From positions 186,001-250,000 of the forward strand of contig NZ_JACHDY010000002.1 in assembly GCF_014201315.1 (NCBI RefSeq): a stretch of 64,000 bases of DNA, in the 5' to 3' direction. The position numbers and the translations under genes were made by a program. This DNA comes from Edaphobacter lichenicola (GTDB lineage Bacteria > Acidobacteriota > Terriglobia > Terriglobales > Acidobacteriaceae). Below, piece by piece: positions 34,638 to 43,858 of this stretch (positions are counted from its first letter, which is position 1; every line of letters begins with the position of its first letter). The notes under the pieces are model-generated. The model did not search any database, was not told where the DNA came from, and was given only the letters and a program-made list of their open reading frames with translations.

Positions 34638-35815
34638 TACTTGCCACCTTTCGCAGCAGCCACAGCCAAATCCGCGGCTTCCTTCATCGTCTGCCCCACC
34701 TGAAAGTTCAATCCCGAATCCGCCAGAATCTTCCGGCCCTCTTCCACGTTCGTGCCTTCCAGCCGAAGAATGATCGGTATCTTCACGCCCAGCTTCTTCG
34801 CGGCATTCACCACGCCCTGAGCCAGCACATCCACCCGCAAAATCCCACCAAAAATATTGATGAAGATAGCCTTCACATTCGGATCGCTCAACAGAATCCC
34901 GAACGCATTCTCAATCTGCTCCTGGTTCGCACCACCACCGACATCAAGAAAGTTCGCCGCACTCCCACCCGCATACTGAATGATGTCCATCGTCGCCATC
35001 GCCAGCCCGGCGCCATTCACCATGCACGCAATCGTGCCATCCAGCTTGATGTAGTTCAGCGCAAACTTGCTCGCCTCAACCTCCAGCGGATCTTCCTCCG
35101 CCAGATCACGAAGCTCCTTCAGATCTTTATGCCGAAACATCGCATTGTCGTCAAAATTAATCTTGCAATCCAGCGCCAGCAGCTTGTCATCCTTCGTCGT
35201 AATAAAAGGATTGATCTCCATCAGCGTCGAGTCCGTCTCCACAAACGCCTTGTACAAGCCCGTCATAAACTTCACAGCGTCATTGATCTGCGTCGTCTTC
35301 AATCCCAGCTTGAACGCCAGCTTCCGCGCCTGGTACGGCGCAAACCCCACCGCCGGATCGATGTACTCCTTATAGATCAGCTCCGGAGTAGCATGCGCCA
35401 CCTCTTCAATCTCCATCCCACCCGACTGCGAAGCCATAAACACCACCTTCGCCGAAGCCCGGTCCAGCACCAACCCCAGGTAAAGCTCCCGCTCAATCGC
35501 AGACCCTTCTTCAATCAGCAGCCGCTGCACCTTCTGACCGGCAGGCCCCGTCTGGTGCGTCACCAGCTGCATCCCCAGAATCGCCTTCGACGCCGCATTC
35601 GCCTCTTCAAGCGTCCGCGCCAGCTTCACGCCGCCGCCCTTGCCCCGCCCACCGGCATGAATCTGCGCCTTCACCACCACAACCTTGTTCCCCGCGCCAA
35701 ACAGACTCTTCGCAGCAGTGTCCGCCTGCTCCAGCGTGGTCGCCATCTCGCCGCCCGGAACCGGCACACTGTACTTCCGCAGAATCTCTTTCGCCTGATA
35801 CTCGTGAATTTTCAT
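34637..35815 (-). CDS. sucC: Succinyl-CoA ligase, beta subunit
   Basis: SucC holds the ATP-grasp domain and the succinate site. The 392-residue protein starts with [20 protein letters not shown] and has [64 protein letters not shown] and [15 protein letters not shown], all family signatures. ATG 35815 is chosen because it matches the conserved N-terminus. The frame is open further upstream without similarity. Confidence 0.97.
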   Translation of the reverse strand: MKIHEYQAKEILRKYSVPVPGGEMATTLEQADTAAKSLFGAGNKVVVVKAQIHAGGRGKGGGVKLARTLEEANAASKAILGMQLVTHQTGPAGQKVQRLLIEEGSAIERELYLGLVLDRASAKVVFMASQSGGMEIEEVAHATPELIYKEYIDPAVGFAPYQARKLAFKLGLKTTQINDAVKFMTGLYKAFVETDSTLMEINPFITTKDDKLLALDCKINFDDNAMFRHKDLKELRDLAEEDPLEVEASKFALNYIKLDGTIACMVNGAGLAMATMDIIQYAGGSAANFLDVGGGANQEQIENAFGILLSDPNVKAIFINIFGGILRVDVLAQGVVNAAKKLGVKIPIILRLEGTNVEEGRKILADSGLNFQVGQTMKEAADLAVAAAKGGK

Positions 35816-36080
35816 GGATACCTTCGAAATTACGCTCGCGCGAGAAGTGTAGCGGACTCCAACAACCGCCCGCAATCACAATCTCGCACAACCGTGCGGT
35901 TACCGCCCGCACTTTAACCCGTAACCTTAAGGTTCTCTTCATCTTGCCTCTGTATGATGGACGACATTAGTCCGGCGGGAATCTTCCCGGCCAGCACTCA
36001 CCGCCCAGCCGCAGCTCCGCGTTGATTCGTTCCAGTCTCAAACACTCTGTGAAACCACCGTACCTAGCAAGGTTGGATTC
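35816..36080. other. Divergent intergenic region (sucC / radical SAM)
   Basis: These 265 bases should hold promoters for sucCD on the minus strand and the radical SAM gene on the plus strand. A TATGAT near 35953 could be a plus-strand -10 box. Short inverted pieces (GCGGTTACCGCCCGC, AACCTTAAGGTT) are present. I see no gene. Confidence 0.4.
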
Positions 36081-37694
36081 TTGAGTGTTCATCTCGTAAA
36101 TCCCAGCGACAACTCTTTTGGGACCGCTGTAATCACACCCCGTTGGCTCTTCGTCCTCGCCGCCGCCACACCCTCCCTCGCAGGCGACCCCATCCTCATC
36201 GACGAATCCATCGAACAAATCATCCCCGACTCCATCCAGTCCGGCGACATCGTCGGCATCAGCGTCCACACCGGCAACGCCCTCCGCGGCTACGAGGTCG
36301 GCCGCATCGCCCGCGAACGCGGAGCCTGGGTCATCTACGGCGGCATCCACGCCACCCTCTTCCCCGAAGAAGCATTCGAGCGCGGCGAAGCCCACGCCGT
36401 AGTCAAAGGCGACGGCGACATAGCCTGGGGCAAAGCCGTCACCGACATCCTCTCCGGCGCTCAACCCGAAAAGATCTACGAAGGCGGCCGCATCAGCGGC
36501 ACCGACTTCCTCGCCGCCCGCTGGGATCTCATGCCCCGCGACAAGTACATGTGGGCCTCCGTTCAGACCATCCGTGGCTGCCCCAAGCACTGCTCCTTCT
36601 GCAGCGTCTGGCGCACCGACGGCCAGCAGCCCCGTCAGCGCCCCCACCAGTCCGTCATCGACGAGATCGTCAATCTCCGCCAGATTGGCTTCCGCTTCAT
36701 CGCCCTCGCCGACGACAACTTCTACCCCGTCACCCTCACCGACCTACGCCTCGCCCGCGAACAAAACAATGAAGCCAAGCTCGCCGAACTCACCGCCATC
36801 CGCGCCGAACGCTTCCTCCTCATGGCCGAACTCGCCAAGCTCCCCAAAGACATGGTCTTTTTTACCCAGATCACCATGGAAGCCGGCGAAGACGGCGAAT
36901 ACCTCGACGCCATGCGCAAGGCCAACATCAAAGGCGCGCTCGTAGGCGTAGAGGCCGTCACCCCCGAAGGCCTCAAGGCCGTCTTCAAAGACTTCAACTA
37001 CTCGGGCGTTGCTCTCGCAAACCAGCTCCAGACCTTCAAGAAGCACGGCGTCCACGTCCTCGGCTCCTTCATCTTCGGCCTCCCCACCGACAAGCCCGCC
37101 ACCTTCGACGCCACCGTCGAGATGGCCCTCAAAGCCGGCGTCACCTTCGCCCAATTTGTCATGATGACGCCCTTCCCCGGCACCGTCGACTTCAACCGCT
37201 GGGAAATAGAACAAGCCAAAGCTCCCGAAGTCGTCGCAACACCGACCGGCGACATCCCCATCACCCGCTACTGGCTCATCCCCACCGCCATCCGCCCCAA
37301 GATGTTCACCCCTCACCCTACGATGAGCTCGCTGGAAATCAGCCAGCGCACGCAAAAAGTCTGGGACCGCTTCTACGATTGGTCCTCCATCTGGGAGCGC
37401 TCCGCCTGCACACCCACACTCCGCGCACGCGTAGCCTTCATGTTCCTCTCCAAGCTCTACCGCCAGATGTACGCCGGCACCGGCATCTCCACCGACAGCG
37501 CGCGCCGCAAAAAATCCAAAACCTGGGCCCGCTGGACCGCCAAGCAATGCCGCAAACTCTTCGCCGCCAGACCCATGCCCGAACTCCAATCCCCAGCATG
37601 GGAGCACGCCTTCTCCTCGGCAAACCTCCGCCGCCCAGCCTTCCTCGGCCCCCAGGAGAATCCGTCACCCTTCACCGTCATCACAAAGCTGTAG
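36081..37694 (+). CDS. B12-binding domain radical SAM protein
   Basis: The 537-residue protein starts at TTG 36081. Residues 1-140 form a cobalamin-binding-type domain (DIVGISVHTGNALRGYEVGR, VIYGGIHATLFPEEA). The radical SAM core follows with RGCPKHCSFC (Cys spacing CX3CX2C) and ALADDNFYP. GSFIFGLPTDKPATFDATVE is a typical motif of the BchE-like/methyltransferase class. It might methylate or rearrange an unactivated carbon, for example on a lipid or cofactor, but the substrate cannot be told. It stands alone. Confidence 0.85.
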   Translation: MSVHLVNPSDNSFGTAVITPRWLFVLAAATPSLAGDPILIDESIEQIIPDSIQSGDIVGISVHTGNALRGYEVGRIARERGAWVIYGGIHATLFPEEAFERGEAHAVVKGDGDIAWGKAVTDILSGAQPEKIYEGGRISGTDFLAARWDLMPRDKYMWASVQTIRGCPKHCSFCSVWRTDGQQPRQRPHQSVIDEIVNLRQIGFRFIALADDNFYPVTLTDLRLAREQNNEAKLAELTAIRAERFLLMAELAKLPKDMVFFTQITMEAGEDGEYLDAMRKANIKGALVGVEAVTPEGLKAVFKDFNYSGVALANQLQTFKKHGVHVLGSFIFGLPTDKPATFDATVEMALKAGVTFAQFVMMTPFPGTVDFNRWEIEQAKAPEVVATPTGDIPITRYWLIPTAIRPKMFTPHPTMSSLEISQRTQKVWDRFYDWSSIWERSACTPTLRARVAFMFLSKLYRQMYAGTGISTDSARRKKSKTWARWTAKQCRKLFAARPMPELQSPAWEHAFSSANLRRPAFLGPQENPSPFTVITKL

Positions 37695-37741
37695 CGGGTC
37701 GTTGGTTAGCGAGTCAGCGAGTTGACGGGGTTACCACGATT

Positions 37742-38551
37742 TTATCGACCATCCGGCATAAATCTTAAATTTACTGTTCCATATTTGCCTTCGTATCTAT
37801 CGCCAAAATAACCGATCTCTTCAATCCCGATCTCTTCCGGTTTCCATCCTGAAGAGATAGCTTTTTGCTTTGCTGCCTCCCATTGTTTCTTGTCATGCTC
37901 TCTGTAGAATTTCCAAAACACGTCGGGCGGAAGAACATCAAGAGTAAGTCTGGTCGTGCCGAACCTGTAATCAGTGTCAAATTCTTTAACGATCCCACTC
38001 TGTTCCAGGTCTTTTCGTTTTTCTTTTAGCCATGTATCGTTCACTTCGATTCCAAGGTGATAGCCCCCTTTGCCTGTCCTGAAAAAGAATCTAGGAGACC
38101 AAGGAAAATACGCACCTGAGAATTGCACAAAATCTAACGGCACCTCAATCATTGTCTGCGTGGTGTAGTAATCCCATCCAGTCCAGTGAACGACGTTATC
38201 GCCATTCGGATCTACCGATAGCACCACTCCGCGAATGCCATGAACCGCGAAAGAAAGGCCGTCCCATGGTTTACGGGCGACATCCTCTGAAACGAGTTGT
38301 TTCCATTTTTCATCAGTAATTAGGCCCAAATCGATCAGCATTGACGCTATATGAGGATTCAGGTCAATTATGTGCGGCGTGAAATGAGAGATATCTACCT
38401 TGTTTGATGAAGACCATGGCAGATAAAGGGGTAGAAATATGGCGATTGACAAGCCCGTCAACCAATTCAAGCCACCTAAATAGTGCATGACAGATAGAGC
38501 TATCGCGTACTTGGAAGCCATTTTTGTAATGGCCCAAACGAGGCTTTTCAT
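37742..38551 (-). CDS. Membrane-anchored protein of unknown function, AT-richer region
   Basis: The 269-residue protein (ATG 38551) has two short hydrophobic segments at the N-terminus (KYAIALSVMHYLGGLNWLTG, LSIAIFLPLYLPW). A soluble domain of about 200 residues follows with many aromatic residues (VVHWTGWDYYTTQTMIEVPL, FVQFSGAYFPWSPRFFFR). It starts two bases after the stop of the gene upstream. Codon use is less C-ending than that of its neighbours, which hints at transfer. I do not recognise the family. Confidence 0.6.
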   Translation of the reverse strand: MKSLVWAITKMASKYAIALSVMHYLGGLNWLTGLSIAIFLPLYLPWSSSNKVDISHFTPHIIDLNPHIASMLIDLGLITDEKWKQLVSEDVARKPWDGLSFAVHGIRGVVLSVDPNGDNVVHWTGWDYYTTQTMIEVPLDFVQFSGAYFPWSPRFFFRTGKGGYHLGIEVNDTWLKEKRKDLEQSGIVKEFDTDYRFGTTRLTLDVLPPDVFWKFYREHDKKQWEAAKQKAISSGWKPEEIGIEEIGYFGDRYEGKYGTVNLRFMPDGR

Positions 38552-38552
38552 G

Positions 38553-38741
38553 TTAGCGAGCCTCAACGATATCGAACTTAGATTCCCTGTCATCCACTTT
38601 TAGAGAGTAGTGCGAACAGGTTTTACCTGTGATCACTTCTTTGAGAGATACCAGCATTCCGTCTTTATAGTCAGCAGGATCTGGCTTTTTTCTATCGAAC
38701 GCAGTGGTACTCAGCAGTAGAAGCAGCGCAAAAGCTTTCAT
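38553..38741 (-). CDS. Short exported protein, possibly truncated
   Basis: The 62 residues from ATG 38741 start with a signal peptide (MKAFALLLLLSTTAFDR), then DPADYKDGMLVSLKEVITGK and end with DDRESKFDIVEAR. Acidobacterial exported proteins with a similar opening and ending are, as I recall, two to three times longer. This copy may therefore have lost its middle. It is coupled to the gene at 37742. Confidence 0.45.
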   Translation of the reverse strand: MKAFALLLLLSTTAFDRKKPDPADYKDGMLVSLKEVITGKTCSHYSLKVDDRESKFDIVEAR

Positions 38742-39090
38742 GCTCTCAAGCCTAGCAGCAGAATAAAGCGCCGAATTACAACTTACGCAGTAAACCAACC
38801 ATCTTTCGCGGTGGTTTTCTATGGAGATTCGATGCCTATCAGCTCGCTGCAAACACCAGCCAGTCAGCAGATCAATAAGCGTCATCCAGCCAGCTAGAGC
38901 GAGTCCAATGGAGGAGGCATTCCATTTCCCGTTTTTTGGCAGTCTTCACCCTGAACGCAGTAAAGTATCCCCTACATTTGCACTTACTCCTTTCTAGCAA
39001 GCAACACCTGCCTCAATTCCGCTGCCCCGCTGACTTGCTAACTTGCTAACTGCTGACTCGCTGCCCCATCCACCTGCTACGCTTAAACCG
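38742..39090. other. Intergenic region, AT-rich, with decayed repeat
   Basis: I see no gene. Near 38940-38980 is a degenerate form of the GTCATCCTGAGCG repeat (GTCTTCACCCTGAACGCAGT, then AAAGTATCCCCTACATTTGC). AACTTACGCAG occurs at about 38780. Short direct repeats of CTTGCTAACT lie at 39031-39050. Confidence 0.4.
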
Positions 39091-40149
39091 ATGCCGCCCC
39101 AGCCCCATCTCAAGCAGATCCTCGAAGCCCGTTCCACCCTCACCCGCGAACAAGCCCGCGACCTCATGCAGCAGATCCTCTCCGGCCAGCTCACCGACCT
39201 CGAGATCGCCGCCCTCCTCGGAGCTCTCGCAGCCCGCGGCGAAACCGCCTCCGAGATCGCCGGCTTTGTCGACGTCATGCGCACCGCCGTCACCCCCATC
39301 CCCCTCACCGACGCCGAGCGGAAGAATCTAGTCGACACCTGCGGCACCGGCGGAGACGCCAGCGGCACCTTCAACATCTCCACCGCCGCCGCCCTCGTCG
39401 CCGCCGCCACCCCCGACGCAAACCTGATGGTCGCCAAACACGGCAACCGCGCCATCACCTCGCAGACCGGCTCAGCCGACGTCCTCGAAGCCCTCGGCAT
39501 CCCCGTCGACCTCACCCCAGACCAAGCCGCGACCACCCTCCGCACCCACCACTTCGCCTTCCTCCACGCTCCCAGCCTGCACCCTGCGATGAAGGCCGTC
39601 ATGCCCGTCCGCCGCGCCCTCGGAGTCCGCACCGTCTTCAATATCCTCGGCCCCCTCACCAATCCCGCCGGAGCCTCCGCGCAGGTCATGGGCGTCTACT
39701 CCGCGCATCTCGTCCCCATCGTCGCCGAAGCCATGTGCCTCCTCGGCACCCATCACGCCTTCGTCGTCCACGGCAGCACCCTCCGCGAAAAGGGTCCTGC
39801 CGGGAGCCCAGACGGGAGTTTAGACGAGATCTCCATCAGCGGCCCCACCCAACTAGCCGAAGTCCACCACGGCGCCATCACCATCGCCACCATCACCCCC
39901 GAAGACCTCGGCCTCCAGCGCTCCCCCATCGAGACCCTTCAGGGCGGCGACGCGCAGACCAACGCCGCCATCCTCACCGCCATCTTCTCCGGCGAGCAAG
40001 GCCCCCGCCGCGACATCGTCCTGCTCAACGCCGCCGCCGTCCTCGTCGCCGCAGACCTCGCCCTCGACCTCCCCAACGGCATCGCCCTCGCCGCCAAAAA
40101 CATTGACTCAGGAGCCGTTACCAGACTCATCGCCAACCTCCGCACCTGA
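39091..40149 (+). CDS. trpD: Anthranilate phosphoribosyltransferase (TrpD)
   Basis: TrpD joins anthranilate and PRPP in tryptophan synthesis. The 352-residue protein contains DTCGTGGDASGTFNISTAAA (PRPP site), KHGNRAITSQTGSADVLEAL, FLHAPSLHPAMKAVMPVRRA and FNILGPLTNPAGASAQVMGV, all diagnostic. ATG 39091 fits the family start. No other trp genes are nearby, so it is not in a classic trp operon. Confidence 0.95.
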   Translation: MPPQPHLKQILEARSTLTREQARDLMQQILSGQLTDLEIAALLGALAARGETASEIAGFVDVMRTAVTPIPLTDAERKNLVDTCGTGGDASGTFNISTAAALVAAATPDANLMVAKHGNRAITSQTGSADVLEALGIPVDLTPDQAATTLRTHHFAFLHAPSLHPAMKAVMPVRRALGVRTVFNILGPLTNPAGASAQVMGVYSAHLVPIVAEAMCLLGTHHAFVVHGSTLREKGPAGSPDGSLDEISISGPTQLAEVHHGAITIATITPEDLGLQRSPIETLQGGDAQTNAAILTAIFSGEQGPRRDIVLLNAAAVLVAADLALDLPNGIALAAKNIDSGAVTRLIANLRT

Positions 40150-40174
40150 ATCAAGCAGCCAACAAGAGAAACCC

Positions 40175-40528
40175 ATGACCAACCCTATGAACCCAGAACA
40201 CCCCACCAAACAAAGAGTCTGCTTCCTCCTCCAGGTAAAGCCCGACCGCCTCCACGAGTACCGCCGCCGCCACGCCGCCGTCTGGCCCGACATGATCGCC
40301 GCCCTCCAGCGCACCGGCTGGCACAACTACTCCCTCTTCCTCACGCCCAGCGGCCAGCTCATCGGCTACCTCGAAACCAACGACTTCCAGCTGGCCCAAA
40401 CCAGAATGCGCTACGAACCCATCAACGCCCTCTGGCAGTCCGAGATGAAGGACTTCTTCGTCCAGACCACCAGCAAAGACCCCGACCAGCTCATGTCCCC
40501 CCTCGACGAAGTCTTCCACATCGATTAG
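40175..40528 (+). CDS. rhaM: L-rhamnose mutarotase (RhaM)
   Basis: RhaM interconverts alpha and beta L-rhamnose. The 117-residue protein has VCFLLQVKPDRLHEYRRRHA, VWPDMIAALQRTGWHNYSLF, GYLETNDF and the end MSPLDEVFHID, with the catalytic His and Tyr region intact. ATG 40175 is chosen because it follows AAGAGA and gives the usual start. No other rhamnose genes are in the window. Confidence 0.9.
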   Translation: MTNPMNPEHPTKQRVCFLLQVKPDRLHEYRRRHAAVWPDMIAALQRTGWHNYSLFLTPSGQLIGYLETNDFQLAQTRMRYEPINALWQSEMKDFFVQTTSKDPDQLMSPLDEVFHID

Positions 40529-40590
40529 CCGCCGGAACCAAACCACCCCCCAACCCGTATCTTCTCCAGCAAGTCAGGAGCCTGCTCCAA

Positions 40591-40950
40591 ATGTCGACCT
40601 ACCCGCCGCCCGCAAACTCCATCAACCCGGCCTTCGTCACCTCTGCCCTCGAGCTCCCCGGCTACCGCATCGTCCAGAACCTCGGCATCGTCCGCGGCAT
40701 CGTCGTCCGCTCGCGCAACATCGTTGCCACGATCGGTGCCGGCCTCCAGACCATCGTCGGCGGCGACATCACTCTCTTCACTGAACTCTGCGAGAAGACC
40801 CGCCAGGACTCCTACGCCATGATGAGCCTCCACGCCGCCCAGCTAGGAGCCAACGCCGTCATCGCCTTCCGCTACGACGCCAACGAGCTCATGAAAGGAG
40901 TCACCGAAGTCCTCGCCTACGGAACCGCCGTTGTCGTAGAAAAGCAGTAA
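40591..40950 (+). CDS. YbjQ/UPF0145 family protein
   Basis: The 119-residue protein has ELPGYRIVQNLGIVRGIVVR, SRNIVATIGAGLQTIVGGDI, then TRQDSYAMMSLHAAQLGANA and VIAFRYDAN, the whole YbjQ domain. The family forms a pentameric beta-rich ring once proposed to bind heavy metals. Its role is not established. It is complete and cytosolic. Confidence 0.9.
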   Translation: MSTYPPPANSINPAFVTSALELPGYRIVQNLGIVRGIVVRSRNIVATIGAGLQTIVGGDITLFTELCEKTRQDSYAMMSLHAAQLGANAVIAFRYDANELMKGVTEVLAYGTAVVVEKQ

Positions 40951-40992
40951 AGAAAAGCAATAGACAAAGCAGTAAAGCCGCCAGCCTCCCCA

Positions 40993-42084
40993 TCAACCTC
41001 GCGTTTCAAACACCATGTTGAACGGCGTCTCCGCAGCCTTCCGAAAGTGCGTAAGCCCTCCCTCCCGCACCACCTTCTCGATCCTCGTCGGCCCCGCCTG
41101 CGCTCCCAGTCCCAGCCCAACCTCCTGCGCCAGTGAGCAAGGCACGCAGACCGTCGCAGAAGCGGAGTAGAAGATACGCCCCACCGGATTATGATTCGCC
41201 GCCGCATCGTCATTGGCAAACGGCTCCACAATCATCCACGTCCCACCCGCCGCCAGCGTCGTCTTCACATGCTTCGCCGCCCCAACCGGATCGCCCATGT
41301 CGTGCAAACAATCGAAGAAAGCCACCAGGTCGTAGTCCTTCCCCGGAAAAGCCTTCGCAGAAGCCACCTCAAACGTCACTCGATCCGCGAGCCCCGCCGC
41401 CTCTGCCTTCGCCCGAGCCTTCTCTATCGACGGCCCATGATAATCAAACCCGAAGAACTTCGAAGCCGGATAAGACTTCGCCATCAGCAGCGTCGAAGCT
41501 CCATGTCCGCAGCCGATATCCGCCACCCGCGCCCCCGCCTTCAGTTTCGCCTCCACTCCCTCCAGCGCAGGAATCCAGTTCGCCACCAGATTCGCAAGAT
41601 AGGTCGGTCGAAAGAACCGCTCACACCCTTCAAACAGCCCCTTCTCATGCTCGTGCCAACCCATCCCCTTGCCCGTGCGATAGATCTCCGTCAGCTTCTC
41701 TTCATCCTTCATCAGCGAGGCCAGCATGTGATAAAACCCCGGTAGATGCACCGGCGTATCGTCCAGCGCCAGCACCAGCGCCTGCTCCGGTGTCAGAAAG
41801 AACGCGCCCCTGGCAGCGTCAAACTCCACAAGCTTCCCAGCCGCATTCGCATTCAGCCACTCGCGCACATAACGCTCCGCAGTGCCCGTCTTCTTCGCCA
41901 ACTCCGCCGGAGTCACCGGCTCTCCATCCCCCATCGCGCGATAGAGTCCCAGCTTGTCCCCAATCAAAATCACCGGGGCCTGCATCGCCGCACCCATATC
42001 CTGAACCACCCGCCCCATAAGCGCATTCAACGCATCTGGATTGATCTCTCGCCCCGATGGGGCCGCCTGCTGTGTCGTAGCCAT
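40993..42084 (-). CDS. SAM-dependent methyltransferase with winged-helix domain
   Basis: The 363-residue protein resembles the O-methyltransferase-type layout. An N-terminal winged-helix domain (IGDKLGLYRAMGDGEPVTPA, ELAKKTGTAERYVREWLNAN) is followed by a class I SAM fold (ARVADIGCGHGASTLLMAKS, FFGFDYHGPSIEKA, DLVAFFDCLHDMGDPVGAA). GAGGAGA lies just before ATG 42084, which decides the start. The substrate is unknown. It is divergent from the VOC gene. Confidence 0.85.
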   Translation of the reverse strand: MATTQQAAPSGREINPDALNALMGRVVQDMGAAMQAPVILIGDKLGLYRAMGDGEPVTPAELAKKTGTAERYVREWLNANAAGKLVEFDAARGAFFLTPEQALVLALDDTPVHLPGFYHMLASLMKDEEKLTEIYRTGKGMGWHEHEKGLFEGCERFFRPTYLANLVANWIPALEGVEAKLKAGARVADIGCGHGASTLLMAKSYPASKFFGFDYHGPSIEKARAKAEAAGLADRVTFEVASAKAFPGKDYDLVAFFDCLHDMGDPVGAAKHVKTTLAAGGTWMIVEPFANDDAAANHNPVGRIFYSASATVCVPCSLAQEVGLGLGAQAGPTRIEKVVREGGLTHFRKAAETPFNMVFETRG

Positions 42085-42308
42085 AGCAATCTCCTCGGAA
42101 AAATAATCGGGATCGCGACAGGCATCAATAAGTTGTGCGCAGGAGTCATCGAGAGCAAGCACACGACCGGCACCTATGCGCGCAGATCCCCGGGCCCACC
42201 AACTGGCCAAGAGCATACTCGGACCCATCCCCACCGTCAAACACGGCGCTCCCAACACGCATCCTTCAAATCCTGTGTATATACTCGTCTTCAAATCAAG
42301 GAGGCTTC

Positions 42309-42734
42309 ATGGCTCGAGTCACCGGCATCGGCGGCATCTTCCTTCGCGCCCGCGATCCCAAAACCCTCTCCGCCTGGTACGCCAAACACCTCGGCATAAC
42401 CCTCTCCGACTACGGCGGCGCCACCTTTCTTTGGACAGACGAGATTCCGGCCACCACCGGCAGCACCACATGGTCGCTCTTCCCCGAAGACACTCCGTAC
42501 TTCGGCAAGGGCACCGACAAGGGCCCTCAACAAGCCATGGTCAACTACCGCGTCGACAATCTGGACGAGCTCCTCACCCAACTCGCCGCAGAAAACATCC
42601 CCATCGACCCCCACCGCGAGGACGCCGACTACGGCCGCTTCGCCTGGATCACCGACCCCGAAGGCAACCGCATCGAACTCTGGCAACCCCTCGCCGAAAA
42701 GGAAGCCGAAAAGAATGAAGAGCCTCCCGCATAA
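42309..42734 (+). CDS. VOC family (glyoxalase-like) protein
   Basis: The 141-residue protein has GIGGIFLRARDPKTLSAWYA, HLGI, TTWSLFPEDTPYFG, AMVNYRVDNLDELLTQL and ITDPEGNRIELWQP, the paired beta-alpha-beta VOC pattern. It would bind a metal and act as an isomerase, dioxygenase or resistance protein. AAGGAGG precedes ATG 42309. The acidic tail (EKEAEKNEE) is unusual but probably harmless. Confidence 0.85.
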   Translation: MARVTGIGGIFLRARDPKTLSAWYAKHLGITLSDYGGATFLWTDEIPATTGSTTWSLFPEDTPYFGKGTDKGPQQAMVNYRVDNLDELLTQLAAENIPIDPHREDADYGRFAWITDPEGNRIELWQPLAEKEAEKNEEPPA

Positions 42735-42785
42735 CCTGCACCCCTACTGTTGTTTTTGATCTTGGTCTTGCTCTCTGTTTTGCTT

Positions 42786-42850
42786 AAGGGCACAGCTTCA
42801 GCCGCGCCGCAAGAACTTTGGTTGCATTGCGGCTTTAGCCGCTGAGGTCC
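42786..42850. repeat. Degenerate copy of the double-hairpin repeat
   Basis: The core words CTTCAGCC (42796-42803) and CTTTAGCC (42833-42840), ending in TGAGGT, match the element at 33481. GCGGC-TTTA-GCCGC (42829-42842) keeps the second hairpin with changed bases on both arms. The first hairpin is lost. Instead GCCGCAA (42806) can pair with TTGCGGC (42827). Confidence 0.6.
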
Positions 42851-42901
42851 GCTTTCGTTTCGAAGCGCATACCTTCGCTTCAAACGCTCAAAGATCAGAT
42901 C

Positions 42902-43360
42902 ATGCAAAGAAATCCGAACTCTCTCGACAATCAGGAGCAACCCGTGACTCCCGCCCCCAACATCCAGCAGGTCGTTCCCTTCCTCTGGGTCGCGAACCTC
43001 GAAGCCTCCCTCCGCTTCTACGTCAACGGCCTCGGCTTCGAAAAAACAAAAGAGTGGATCGACGACGGCAAGCTCCGTTGGTGCTGGCTTCAACTCGAAG
43101 GCGCAGCCCTCATGCTCCAGGAGTACCGCCCCGACAAGCGCCCATCCGGCAAACCAGGTGAAGGAGTCTCCCTCTGCTTCCAATGCAACGACGCCCTCGC
43201 CATCTATCAAGCAGCGCTCGCACGCGGACTCAAACCCCAGCGCCCCTTCGTAGGCAACGCCATGTGGGTCACCATCCTCCCGGACCCCGACGGTTACAAA
43301 TTAGACTTCGAGAGCCCCACCGACGCCCCAGAAGAATCCCTCTACGCCGACGCAGACTAG
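42902..43360 (+). CDS. VOC family protein, bleomycin-resistance type
   Basis: The 152-residue protein has VVPFLWVANLEASLRFYVNG, LGFEKTKEWIDDGKLRWCWL, ALMLQEYRP and ILPDPDGYKLDFESPT, typical of VOC proteins annotated as bleomycin or glyoxalase type. It is not clearly related to the VOC gene at 42309 beyond the fold. The real start may be one of two later codons, since the first 20 residues are not conserved in the fold. Confidence 0.8.
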   Translation: MQRNPNSLDNQEQPVTPAPNIQQVVPFLWVANLEASLRFYVNGLGFEKTKEWIDDGKLRWCWLQLEGAALMLQEYRPDKRPSGKPGEGVSLCFQCNDALAIYQAALARGLKPQRPFVGNAMWVTILPDPDGYKLDFESPTDAPEESLYADAD

Positions 43361-43382
43361 TTTTCTGAACCTAAGTATCCAA

Positions 43383-43664
43383 TTACATATCGAACGGGTG
43401 TCGTTCCATCGACCACCACCCCCATCCGAGTGCAGCCAGCCATACCCCCGCAAGCACAAGCCACTGTCTCCTCGTAGTTGCAGCAATTAATGCCAACGAT
43501 ATCCCTGCAAAGGGGCTCATAAAGAGCCCACGGAGGATCATCGCGCCCCTCCAATCCGGGTAAGGAGCTAGATGTCCCGGCGTGAGAGTAAGCAGTAGAA
43601 ATGGAAGCCAGCAAAGTAGGGAGAGCCAACCGCAGATACTTGCAACGAAATACCATTTGCCCAT
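43383..43664 (-). CDS. Small polytopic membrane protein, unknown
   Basis: The 93 residues form about three hydrophobic segments (ICGWLSLLCWLPFLLLTLTP, FMSPFAGISLALIAAT, WLVLAGVWLAALGWGWW). GGAG lies 8 bases before the ATG. The membrane-like composition favours this frame over a longer overlapping one. Function is unknown. Confidence 0.5.
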   Translation of the reverse strand: MGKWYFVASICGWLSLLCWLPFLLLTLTPGHLAPYPDWRGAMILRGLFMSPFAGISLALIAATTRRQWLVLAGVWLAALGWGWWSMERHPFDM

Positions 43665-43803
43665 GCCGGAAGCTCCGTCCGCTAAGTTGTGACACCATTA
43701 CCTTACTGCACCGCGACAATCTCTGGGATACATCTCCGCCCAAGAGGTCGCGTTACGAGAAACTTCCTCCACGGACCGGATCACCACCTCAAGCAAAAGC
43801 AAG

Positions 43804-43829
43804 GGCCGGCACTCGTCAGAGTGCCGGCC
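43804..43829 (-). terminator. Terminator after the S53 peptidase
   Basis: GGCCGGCACTC (43804-43814) pairs perfectly with GAGTGCCGGCC (43819-43829). On the minus strand a T-rich run follows (TTGCTTTTGC). It lies 30 bases after the peptidase stop. Confidence 0.85.
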
Positions 43830-43858
43830 TTGACCCGCTACAACCAGAACTGATCGAC

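Noticed and set aside
35940-36080. Possible cobalamin riboswitch before the B12-type radical SAM gene
   Set aside because: The B12-box consensus (GCCACTG) is missing and the gap is too short for the full structure.
36143-36772. Arg/His/Pro-rich plus-strand frame inside the radical SAM gene
   Set aside because: It is a frame-shifted reading of the real gene. The same kind of Arg-rich shadow occurs inside trpD and the Tat-like GC-rich genes here.
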